Assembly (NCBI GenBank): GCA_027596945.1
Contig: JADGJH010000617.1
Coordinates: 6,050-16,065, forward strand
Length of the DNA: 10,016 nucleotides
Direction of reading: 5' to 3'
Source of the DNA: Physocladia obscura
Taxonomy: Eukaryota; Chytridiomycota; Chytridiomycetes; Chytridiales; Chytriomycetaceae
Shown: positions 1 through 6,825 of the stretch, piece after piece
Numbering within the stretch: the first letter of the stretch is position 1
How the letters are laid out: each line of letters starts with the position of its first letter
Program-made: the position numbers and the translations under genes
Notes under the pieces: generated by a model
Database searches by the model: none
What the model saw: the letters and a program-made list of their open reading frames with translations, nothing else
What the model was told of the DNA's origin: nothing

Positions 1-149
1 TTATTTTTTTTGTTTTTGTGTGTTTTAATTTTTTTTGTATTGTAGATTTTTTCTTCTCTTTTTTTTCTTTTGTTTATAATCATTTTGCTCGTTCTTTATC
101 GCCATCATGAATCTATATTCGGAAAATTTTGGAGTTAATTTCAATTTAC
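1..149. other. T-rich stretch at left edge: long intron or broken 3' part of cysteinyl-tRNA synthetase
   Basis: On the minus strand this starts with a plausible donor GTAAAT right after the last recognisable synthetase codon. It has a possible acceptor TATAG at 117-113, but the frame after that acceptor gives ten residues without similarity to the family and then a stop. The rest is long T runs on the plus strand. Either the intron continues past the window, which would make it much longer than the 54-62 nt introns elsewhere here, or the gene is truncated. I see no other gene. Confidence 0.5.
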
Positions 150-848
150 CGCAGCCTTCAACCACATTGCAAATTTTGGCTCATCATTAAACGACGGTGC
201 GATGCCAGAAGCAACAAGCGCGTCAAAAGCGTCCACGTTTCCTTCAGGGGCCAGATATTTGCCTAGTTTTTTGGGATCGGAAACGTATTGGCGCCAGGCC
301 GATTCAATGTGACCAACGACTTGAGGAGTGAGCGTGAGAGTGCTAGCTTTTTTCGATTCGAAAAGATAGTTTGAGCGGGCAGTGATAATTATCTGGCACG
401 GAGATAAACATCAAGTATTTGGACAAACAAACAATAAATGACGGTACCTTGTCGTCAATGTCGGTAACATTCATGATATAGTTGACATCGTAGTTGAAGT
501 AGTCTTCCATGATGCGCCGAATAATGTCAAAGGAGATGTAGTTTCTGACGGGTACAATAATCAGTGTATTTGATTGGGTAGTGGACAAAAAAGAACGAAG
601 AAACCTGGCATGGCCAAGGTGTGACTTGTCGTAAACTGTAGGTCCGCAGGTGTACCAGTTGACTTGTTTGCCAGAGGCGGGAATGAATTCAGTCTAAGGT
701 TTTTTAAATAAATGACAAGCTTAGATTGAATCAATATTGATTGAGAAGGATAGACCTTTGAATGAGTCATTGTGTTGTTGACTTTGAGGACGGGAACGGG
801 GTCTGGCTGGATCGGCTTGATCCATTCTGGCTGGGAAATGGAGCCCAT
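150..848 (-). CDS. cysteinyl-tRNA synthetase, N-terminal part (four exons, continues or breaks off at left edge)
   Basis: Class I aminoacyl-tRNA synthetase that charges tRNA-Cys with cysteine. Exons on the minus strand are 848-756, 693-605, 544-448 and 392-150; introns 755-694, 604-545 and 447-393 are 62, 60 and 55 nt with GT...AG ends and restore the family sequence exactly. The joined 174 residues contain [10 protein letters not shown] (Cys47, the expected first zinc ligand), the HIGH signature as HLGH (56-59), the [16 protein letters not shown] block and TDIDDK (89-93), followed by [12 protein letters not shown]. The start at 848 is the first in-frame ATG, in good context (A at -3, G at +4). 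Eukaryotic enzymes are about 750 residues, so the KMSKS loop and anticodon-binding part are missing. Exon 4 either ends at a possible donor (GTAAAT from 149) or runs two codons further to a TGA at 143-141. The 149 nt to the window edge are A-rich on this strand and look non-coding. Identification is secure; completeness is unknown. Confidence 0.9.
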
Positions 849-1047
849 TTGATTTGTTTGGCGAGTGACGGACGGTTGTTTGGCAGCTAGTGTGAATGGA
901 CGGTGTAGCAGCAGCGCGTGCACTTGTACTCGGAGCGGGCAGCGCAGTAGGGAAGATTGCGGGTGTAATATGGAAAGAATCGTTTGTTTTTCCTTCGTGG
1001 CTTTTTGTGAGGATGGAACAGAATCATTTTGTTTGAATCATTGCTGA
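849..1047. promoter_or_regulatory. short divergent intergenic region between cysteinyl-tRNA synthetase and the PPCDC relic
   Basis: 199 bp separate the two divergent ATG codons (848 minus, 1048 plus), so both genes must have shared or abutting promoters. No clear TATA box is visible. The synthetase frame stays open upstream of its ATG until the stop at about 1026 but contains no ATG; this is treated as a finding. GC content rises toward the PPCDC side. Confidence 0.55.
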
Positions 1048-1110
1048 ATGGCGGCGCCACAGACGACAGCGACAACGACCAACATGCTCGTGGTTGCGAC
1101 GGGGTCTGTT

Positions 1111-1152
1111 GCGGCGATCAAGGTGCGGCGATCAAGGTGCGGCGATCAAGGT
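1111..1152 (+). repeat. perfect 14-bp tandem triplication inside the PPCDC relic
   Basis: The unit gcggcgatcaaggt occurs three times without a mismatch. One copy encodes the expected AAIKV of the flavoprotein fold; the two additional copies shift the frame by +1. The 28-bp excess happens to begin with GT and end with AG, but this is too short to be a credible intron here. Confidence 0.95.
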
Positions 1153-1448
1153 GCCGGCGCTGGTGGGGCGTCTTGTGGCGCCGGGACACGTGGCCGCCAA
1201 GGTTGTTGCGACTGCGCACGCACCGCGGCGCAGCTGACGGCGCAGCACGGCGTGGCGGCGCTGACCGAGGCCGACGAGTGGGCCTGGGCGCGCAGGGCCG
1301 ACCCCTTGCTGCACGTCGAGCTGCGCAGCTGGGCCCACGCCGCCCTCGGCGCCCCCCTCGACGCAAACTCGCTCGCAAAGGCCGCCGGGGGCCTGTGCGA
1401 CAGCCTGCTGCCCTGCGTGCTGCGCGCTGCTGGCGTGCGGCGACTTTG

Positions 1449-1502
1449 GTGCGCGTTTTCCGCTGTTTGTTGTTTGCAATCCCGTTTAACACTTTCTGCC
1501 AG
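1449..1502 (+). other. intron of the PPCDC relic
   Basis: Donor GTGCGC and acceptor CTGCCAG. Removal joins TTT-G to GT-ATC, giving LACGDFGIGAMAEV, which matches the strongly conserved C-terminal block of PPCDC. This intact junction shows the locus was a functional intron-bearing gene in the recent past. It also marks a composition break: exon 1 is about 75% GC in places, exon 2 is AT-rich. Confidence 0.85.
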
Positions 1503-1616
1503 GTATCGGCGCCATGGCTGAAGTTGACGATATTATCAAAGCTGTCCAGGACGAATTGAATATATTAGCGATATTACCAGAAATAATTGAGGCAAAAAAG
1601 AAGCATTTATCGCATG

Positions 1617-1622
1617 AATAAA
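1617..1622 (+). promoter_or_regulatory. AATAAA overlapping the stop codon of the PPCDC relic
   Basis: The hexamer AATAAA includes the TAA stop. A second AATAAA lies near 1806. Either may have been the cleavage signal of the former transcript. Confidence 0.3.
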
Positions 1623-2212
1623 ACGCGAATTTTCTGTTAAAAGGTTGCGAAGAGTGGTAGGGTGTTGATTAAAATTGATTATCGTTTTTGCACAACTGTC
1701 CCTCATTTGTGACTTTCAACATTTCCTGGGCAAGTTTTCATACAACTCTAATATTCAGAAAGAGATTTTGTAATGAGTACCTGCAAGTTGACGATAAACT
1801 GCTTTAAATAAAACGATAGTGTTAGTCATCTTTATCGAATTTCTATCAGTTATTTTCTCTCAGTCATCACCATGTTAATTCAGTTTCTGTGACTTCCTGC
1901 TTCGCGTTCTCTGGGTAATACGCACGGTAGCACAAAAATCTGCATAACACTGTATTGTTGCCCCCAACTCCAAAATAAGATAGTTCTAGTAATATAATAT
2001 TGCGTTTGCCTTGCCAGTTGAATCAAATATCACGTTTAATGAGAATGTCGGTTAATAAACTTTACAAAGGAGGCTTCAAGTCTTCAACAAACCAGCACGG
2101 CAAATGTAGCAATATCAAAATTCATTCAGCAACTTGGAGATACATGTACTTGCTGCAGTTGTGGCTGGAAACAGATAAATATTGAAAAATAACAGATGAG
2201 GGTTAATCAAAA
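1623..2212. other. AT-rich intergenic region without a recognised gene
   Basis: About 590 bp between the PPCDC relic and the nitroreductase 3' end. There is no tRNA-like fold or conserved motif that I can see. A 48-codon open frame starting ATGAGAATG at 2039 and ending at 2185 has no recognisable similarity and is probably chance. Confidence 0.5.
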
Positions 2213-2218
2213 TTTATT
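2213..2218 (-). promoter_or_regulatory. polyadenylation signal AATAAA of the nitroreductase gene
   Basis: AATAAA on the minus strand (TTTATT on plus), 11 nt beyond the TAA stop at 2231-2229. Position and sequence fit a eukaryotic cleavage signal, though it is close to the stop. Confidence 0.45.
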
Positions 2219-2228
2219 TATCAATAAA

Positions 2229-3021
2229 TTAAACAAGCTTTGGCTTGAGCTCCGTCTTGGTTGTAGTTTCAGTTGAAACAACAGAGCCATCGGCAGCCTT
2301 GACAGTTTTAGTTGTGGTGGTTATAGTTTTGAGAAATGTCTTTGGATCTTCTTTGCTGGTACCGACAGCCTTGAATCTAGTCTCGATTGGCGCGTTTACT
2401 CTGTCTGGCAACACTGTTCCCTCCTTGATTTTACCAAACGGAATCTGGGCAACCAGTTTCCAGCTGTCCGCAACGCCAAACGCCTGCTTTGCATAGTCCT
2501 GAACCAAAGCCTGCTGGTGTTGCAGCGATCCACCCAATCCTTTTTCTGACAGCGAAGTCCACAAAACAAACTGGAGAATTCCGCTGCTGTGCGCCTGGTG
2601 CTCAACAAATATTTCCGCAAGGGGAGGGATTTTTGCTTGGAATCCCTTGAGATTTTCTTCGTCGTCGTAAATCAGAATTGTTCCATATCCGTTACGCCAT
2701 CCGTCGATTTTGGCAAGAGTTCCTTCAAGCTGGAAGCAGTTATATAAGGGACATGAAATGCAATTATGTCAATTATAGACTCACGTATTCTCCACTCTGA
2801 ACGGCCTTCGCACTCTCTTTGGCTGCATCCCAAAGTTTCTGGTGGTCTTCTTTGACGACGAGAATGGCCCGGCTGCCTTGTGAGTTGAAGTAGGATGGGC
2901 TGTTGTCGAGAGCAAACTTTACGAGGTCTTCAAGCTCCGAATCAAACACGGTGGACTCTGGGAGGATGGTGTCACGGTGGGAACGACGGGTAGCAACAAT
3001 GCTCTGAAATACCGATGGCAT
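2229..3021 (-). CDS. nitroreductase family protein, Frm2/Hbn1 type (two exons)
   Basis: Predicted FMN-dependent NAD(P)H oxidoreductase of the small fungal/bacterial nitroreductase group; the yeast relatives Frm2 and Hbn1 are linked to nitroaromatic reduction and oxidative or lipid stress. Exons are 3021-2785 and 2729-2229; the intron 2784-2730 (55 nt, GTGAGT...TTCCAG, phase 0) joins SGEY to LEGTLAK. The product has 245 residues: the N-terminal ATRRSHR (10-16) is the usual FMN-phosphate-contacting start, followed by WRNGYGTILIYDDEE (90-104), a SSGILQFVLWTSL block (127-139), GLGGSLQH (143-150) and SWKLVAQIPFG (168-178). The ATG at 3021 is the only in-frame ATG and matches the family's usual start, so the open frame further upstream is not used. 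Relatives are about 195-200 residues; the extra 40 or so form a Thr/Lys-rich tail (204-245). The frame is intact. The substrate cannot be told from sequence. Confidence 0.9.
2730..2784 (-). other. intron of the nitroreductase gene
   Basis: 55 nt with donor GTGAGTC and acceptor CTTCCAG on the minus strand, phase 0. Without splicing the frame stops after three codons (VSL, then TAA), so splicing is required for the full protein. Confidence 0.88.
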
Positions 3022-3570
3022 GATTAATTGAGTTCTTTTCTGTTCTTTTTTTTTAAAATATTGTTTGTTGACGGCAAATTTATACCCTTGTTTGAAGACG
3101 TCATTGATTTCTAATTTTTTCGTCAAAGCGATTTTCAACCGTCATCGCAAGTGACAATATAACACCAATTTTCGGTATAAAAAGAGATCACTAATTGAAT
3201 ATCATGTTTATCGAATACTATAACAAATAGATCTATAATTAAAATACATTTTCATCGTGTGCGTTTTTGAATTCGGTGACAGTGGTTTGTTATCGATTTC
3301 CAACCGTGTCAAAAAAAAAATCTCGTCCACAAAATTTAAATATCGCGATTACGCAACCAATTTTTTTTTTTCCGCAAGTTTCTCACCTTACACGCATGTT
3401 TTTCCAATGAGGCACAATTACAAAAAAAGAAGTAGAAAAAAAAAAAGAAAAAAAAAAATAGTGAAAAAATAGATTATGATTTATTTTTCAAAAAAAAAAA
3501 GCATTTCATATTATTTTAAGCTCTATTTTCTTCTATATTCCACTAGTTCCAAATAATGCCGGATTTTAAA
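3022..3570. other. AT-rich intergenic region with long A and T runs
   Basis: It contains the upstream region of the nitroreductase (minus strand) and then very AT-rich sequence with homopolymer runs at about 3310-3320, 3360-3371 and 3421-3500. Open frames here are Lys-rich artefacts of the A runs. A plus-strand TATAAAA occurs at 3176-3182 with no gene shortly downstream. Confidence 0.5.
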
Positions 3571-3799
3571 GTAAGCTAGAAACACATGATATTCGCCTGT
3601 CACGAGATGCAGAGTAAAAGAACAAAAGGAAGCAGGCACAGATTGCCCACGAGAGTGTCATAGCTGCAACAATCCCAGCTCATTGTAACCATTTGTTTCC
3701 TACTGGAAAAATACGCTCCAAGTCAGTCTGCCTATGTACAACAGAAAAATTTGGTTTCAACTCAGCAATATATCGGTGGGAAATTAATTGCAAATCACA

Positions 3800-4711
3800 A
3801 TGGCATCAAATTCAACAAATGGTGACTATATTCAAGCTGGAATCATCCTGACTTTTTCATCCACGTTTGTGTCTTTTGCGGCTTCGATCACTTTGGTTTT
3901 GAATCTGTGGATTTCTGACACAGAGAAGAAAAAGGGAACAGCAAATGGTATATTGTTGGCTGCAAACATGGCAATGGGCATTAGCGGTTTGTCAAACGCA
4001 CTATCTACTTGGTATGATATCTATTTTATTCCGATGCAACTCATCTGTGATATTACCTTCACTTTATTCGAATATTGCTGTGAGTCAAATTTTTAAATAC
4101 AAAAAACCCAAACTAGTCATGATTAATTTTACACAGATATCCAATATTCCTGGGCGCGAGCAGGATCTCTTGTTCGGCGCATTTCGAAACGAGTCTATTA
4201 TTTTCTTAATCACGCGCTTCACGTGTTGCCAATATTATGCGTTTTTGAAATTATTGGATGGAGTCTTTCCGCGGTTTATCCTTCATCTCCAATAATAATC
4301 CTGATTCAAATAATTTCCCAAGCAATGATGGGATTATTCATGATAATTTTTGACGCGATACTTATGAGCTATTTCATCAAATATTTACGAAGCACATATA
4401 TTGATGGCGAGCATATGCGCACTGAATTTTTATTAATAGCAAAATATGGCATAACTTCGTGTGGATTAGGATTCTTGTCTTTTGTAATTTTTTGCTCCTC
4501 TACAACTTCTTCAAATCCAGTTTTTGCAATTATGCTTGGTGCTGGGGCGGCCTATCTGGTGCTAAGTTTTATGATTGCGATCTTGGTGGGGATGAAACTG
4601 CACGTTTCATACGTAATGAAGTGTGAACAATCAAGCCGTTCTGGAACTATGGAGAATCCTAAAAGTGGTGGGACTAACAACCCTCTGCAACAACAGCTTC
4701 TGATCCAGTAG
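3800..4711 (+). CDS. predicted seven-transmembrane protein, copy 1 (two exons)
   Basis: Exons 3800-4079 and 4137-4711; the intron 4080-4136 (57 nt, GTGAGT...ACACAG, phase 1) joins EYC to YIQYSWARAGS. The product has 284 residues. Seven hydrophobic segments lie at about 13-38, 48-72, 76-98, 117-141, 146-175, 191-215 and 222-247. Basic loops EKKKGT (42-47) and RAGSLVRRISKR (101-112) put the odd loops inside, so the N-terminus, which carries an NST glycosylation sequon (4-6), is outside and the C-tail inside: GPCR-like topology. The tail (255-284) is hydrophilic, Gln/Ser/Asn-rich. The ATG at 3800 is shared by all three copies in the context ACAATGG; an upstream in-frame TTG is not needed. No known receptor signature (DRY, NPxxY) is evident, and I do not recognise the family. 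A receptor or sensor role is inference. It has no premature stop and may be the best preserved copy. Confidence 0.85.
4080..4136 (+). other. intron of 7TM gene copy 1
   Basis: 57 nt, GTGAGT donor, gattaattttacacag acceptor region. It matches the introns of copies 2 (7106-7160) and 3 (9149-9205) almost base for base, including the tagtcatgattaat stretch that may hold the branch point. Confidence 0.88.
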
Positions 4712-4804
4712 CGGAAAATAGACTGAAAGAAGGTCGGAGAAAAGTTTTGGTGGAAACAGTTTTGAAAAAAGAAAAAAAGGACTTTGAAGAGAGTTGTTCA
4801 GTAT

Positions 4805-4810
4805 AATAAA
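4805..4810 (+). promoter_or_regulatory. polyadenylation signal AATAAA, 7TM copy 1
   Basis: Found 94 nt after the TAG stop, at the same relative place as in the other two copies (7820 and 9865), which supports it as the real 3' end signal. Confidence 0.6.
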
Positions 4811-4961
4811 ACTGGTTCGAGTTCCAACGACCTGTTGTCAAAGGGGAGTCAGAACTACTGGTGGAATGCAAAAGAGAGAAATTGATTATAAAGCAGTTTT
4901 CCTAGTTCTGTCCATAAGGAGACTATGTGGTTATCATATTATTCAAATAAAATGAATTTTA

Positions 4962-5216
4962 GTCAGGGAAAAACTGACGCAACCACAGTACTGTCAATCC
5001 CAAATATGTGCATGTGAATTCTTCCAAGTGCCAGCAATCATCTGCTATGCCTTTCTCAATGCTATCTGTGTCAAGAGCTGCGTAGATGGAGTTGCTGGCT
5101 GGACTCTTGAAAATACTCCAAAACGATGTTGTATCTGCATGCTTGCCTGAGTAGTGTCTAATTTCTGTGGCGAAGGAGAGTTTCAGGTTTGAAAAAAAGT
5201 TTGGCTTGCTCTTGTA
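4962..5216 (-). other. ATG-less open frame, possible exon or gene fragment
   Basis: 85 codons without a stop on the minus strand, bounded by TGA (5219-5217) and TAA (4961-4959). The translation has a mixed, protein-like composition (ATEIRHYSGKHADTTSF, then AALDTDSIEKGIADDCW, and an end WLRQFFPD) but no Met, so it could only be a terminal exon or a gene fragment. I do not recognise it. An open run of this length can occur by chance in 10 kb. Confidence 0.25.
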
Positions 5217-5468
5217 TCAATTCAAACTAAAAAAAAAAAAAAAAGAGCAAGGTTTTAATTTATTGAAATCAGTTCAACGTGCAAGGAGACGTGAGAATAA
5301 TTTTTTCCATTTCTCCTTCCGTTTTTCTTCATTGTTTTTTTCAATCCTGATCAAAGGCCTTCTTTTCACCTATCCTTTGTCCAATTGGATCCTTTAATTT
5401 GTTTTCTTTTCTTCTTTCTTTCATTTTCTTCGATTTTATTACATGGTTATTCAATAAAATTTGCACTC

Positions 5469-5600
5469 ATGGGTGCCTTGGCAGCTCTTCAGTTTGCCCA
5501 TGATTCACTCAAAGCCTATTTTCCCAAAAACATTGACCCAGCAAGTTTAAAAAAAAAAAAAAACAAGAAAAAAGGCAAAAGGGCACAAAATATTGGATAA
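5469..5600 (+). other. short open fragment running into a poly-A tract
   Basis: From ATG 5469 the frame reads MGALAALQFAHDSLKAYF and continues to NIDPASL, after which an A15 run and further A-rich sequence give only lysines before TAA at 5598-5600. The first 27 or so codons look protein-like; the rest is low complexity. This could be the end of a gene fragment or chance. No identity is claimed. Confidence 0.2.
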
Positions 5601-5839
5601 GGGGTGTAAATATAAGTTTCTGATTGTTGAGTAGAGTTGGGAGTTGTTGGGAGAGAGTTTTTAGAACTACAAGTTATCAAATTTTTGATGATTTTGTAGC
5701 GCAGCTGTGGGTTTCACTATTTATGATACATTTACCACCACTTTGGTGTTTTCCCCTTAGAAAACTAATAAAATTCACATCATTGGGATGATATGGCACT
5801 TTGCTAAAGGTATTTATTATTCATTTTCAATAGTACAAT

Positions 5840-6427
5840 CTCAATCAACAAATTTTGTCAATTCAACAAAATTGAAAATGGAATTCCTTCAATTTCAAAA
5901 TAAAAAAATGAAAAGCTGTTTGTTTTGCAATGAAAAATAAGACTTTCAATGAATTGAATTGAAAATGAAAGGCTTTTTATCTAAATAAATATGCTAATTA
6001 TTACATAGTGATAACTTATGCAGACACCTCCTGCCATTGTCCCATTCATCCAAATGGACAATCCATTCATTGCAAAAGTATCCTTTACAATGACCAATCA
6101 ATATCATATGTGTATATATGTGATTTGAATTGTATTTTCTGATAAATGAAAGTAATGTATTGAAGCAAAATTGAGAATTCACTATACTATGCCATTGACA
6201 CTCTGTGAGCAAAAATGTGTTCAGAAAAAAACTTTGGCACACTAGGGGGCATTTAAATAAATCTTAAGCCATACTATATTATTGTATTATATGCTTTTGT
6301 GGGCAAAATTGTGCCAGTGTGTGCCAATTTGTGCTGAAGTTAAGTATTGGTGAGCAAAGAAAATTACATTGTAAAATAGCAAATTATAATTTAAAAGTAT
6401 ATTTATAGTATTTTTTGTGTGTGTCAA
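5840..6427 (+). repeat. AT-rich spacer repeat, copy A
   Basis: It shares blocks in order with 7945-8343: acaaaattgaaaat, ttcttcaatttcaaa-like, tgtgatttgaatt, ttttctgat, gcaaaat-gagaattca, and gcaaattata...tttatagtattt followed by tgtgtgtgtcaaca. The two copies show that the duplicated unit included the downstream spacer, so the units are larger than the gene. This copy carries about 110 bp (6007-6116) that is absent from copy B. Confidence 0.75.
6007..6116. other. about 110-bp indel with imperfect palindrome in spacer copy A
   Basis: In copy B the sequence attattacat is followed directly by gtgtgatttg; here about 110 bp intervene. The extra piece contains an inverted repeat ATTGTCC (6036-6042) / GGACAAT (6056-6062) and a second, 5-bp one (6068-6072 / 6088-6092). 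It could be a small insertion or sequence lost from copy B. Confidence 0.4.
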
Positions 6428-6595
6428 CAAAAAAAAGTCTCCACAGATTTGTGAATCACAAATAAAACAAAAAAAATGGATTCAAAAAGGTTTTCAGCTG
6501 GTAGTACTCTACCAAAAGCACCACCAAAAATTTTATACTCTCTCTCTGGGACTGGCAGGACTGCACACTTTAATCAAGAAAAAATCTTCAGCAAC

Positions 6596-6712
6596 ATGAT
6601 ATTAACCTGTCAATATAAAATCAGAAAGCACAGAGAAGAAAAAGAACAAAAGGAAGCTAGCACAGATTGCCCAGGAGAATTCCATAGCTGCAACATCCTC
6701 AACGCATTGTAA
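6596..6712 (+). other. short leader ORF upstream of 7TM copy 2
   Basis: 38 codons from ATG 6596 to TAA 6710-6712, ending 113 nt before the 7TM start codon. The end reads TDCPGEFHSCNIL, matching TDCPGECHSCNIL in the leader of copy 3. The frame is also open further upstream, to an ATG at 6476. It could be an upstream ORF in the 7TM transcript, a small peptide gene, or non-coding sequence carried by the duplication. Two of the Cys codons of the copy 3 version are shared in its C-terminal half; the others are lost. Confidence 0.25.
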
Positions 6713-6825
6713 CCATTTATTTTCCACTGAAAAAGTCAGTGTGCCAATATACAATAGAAAAATTAAGTTTCAAATCAGCAATTTATCGGCCAGACAAACT
6801 CCAAAAAAATTAATTGCAAATCACA

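Larger units (their letters stand above)
1048..1621 (+). pseudogene. phosphopantothenoylcysteine decarboxylase relic (two exons, frameshifts, internal deletion)
   Basis: PPCDC is the FMN enzyme that decarboxylates 4'-phosphopantothenoylcysteine in coenzyme A synthesis. From ATG 1048 the frame gives VVATGSVAAIKV, the flavoprotein N-terminus. A 14-bp unit then occurs three times (1111-1152); the two extra copies add 28 bp and shift the frame. The expected continuation PALVGRLVAPGHVAAKVV is in the +1 frame from 1145 and stops at a TGA (1235-1237). The original frame resumes with LTEADEW, LHVELRSW (catalytic-type His) and APLDANSLAK. After CVLRA the family's PxMNxxMW region, about 45 residues including the conserved Asn, is gone and the sequence jumps to LLACGDFG in another frame. 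A clean intron (1449-1502, 54 nt, phase 1) joins this to GIGAMAEVDDIIKAV and the stop TAA at 1619-1621. Three lesions make a functional product unlikely. An assembly error could explain the triplication but hardly all three. Confidence 0.82.
3580..4890 (+). repeat. tandem segmental duplication, unit 1 (7TM gene with leader and 3' flank)
   Basis: The unit starts near 3580 with catgatatt...ctgtca and includes a conserved leader (acagattgccca, catagctgcaac, cattgtaaccattt), the whole 7TM gene and a 3' flank with tactgaaaga-like, AATAAA and gtcaaaggggagtc blocks. The same order of blocks is found from about 6590 and 8649. Its boundary with the spacer is approximate. It is more diverged than the other two units and lacks about 40 bp near 4812 relative to unit 2. 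Confidence 0.88.
4891..5810. other. extra 0.9-kb segment present after copy 1 but absent after copy 2
   Basis: After copy 2 the conserved 3' flank runs almost directly into the AT-rich spacer that also occurs after copy 1 from about 5825. The intervening roughly 0.9 kb is found only here. It has a less AT-rich start (4980-5190), a minus-strand open frame without ATG (4962-5216), an A17-type run near 5229-5245, a T-rich block (5300-5450) and a short plus-strand open fragment ending in an A run (5469-5600). No terminal inverted repeats or known transposon protein were seen. It may be an insertion in unit 1 or a deletion in unit 2. Confidence 0.5.

Noticed and set aside
1125..1152. 28-nt GT...AG segment as a micro-intron that would restore the PPCDC frame
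   Set aside because: All other introns here are 54-62 nt, the sequence is an exact tandem duplicate, and two further lesions downstream would remain.
1118..1492. Long minus-strand open frames across the GC-rich block
   Set aside because: Stop codons are rare in GC-rich DNA, and the products are Arg/Ala-rich shadows of the PPCDC relic on the other strand.
2039..2185. 48-codon open frame between the PPCDC relic and the nitroreductase
   Set aside because: There is no similarity, no supporting neighbour and no intron signals; length is within chance expectation.
3022..3138. N-terminal extension of the nitroreductase
   Set aside because: The upstream open frame has no ATG, only a TTG, and the ATG at 3021 matches the usual family start.
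3257..3472. 71-codon plus-strand open frame before the array
   Set aside because: It ends in Lys/Arg from A runs, has no recognisable motif, and lies in low-complexity DNA.
4812..4830. GGTTCGAGTTCC resembling a tRNA T-loop
   Set aside because: No acceptor, D or anticodon stems can be formed around it, and it is part of the duplicated 3' flank of the 7TM genes.
4962..4978. Small hairpin gtcag...ctgac
   Set aside because: A five-base stem is expected by chance and nothing around it suggests function.
5994..6242. 82-codon minus-strand open frame in spacer copy A
   Set aside because: It crosses the boundary of the 110-bp indel and the spacer repeat, and is not kept in spacer copy B.
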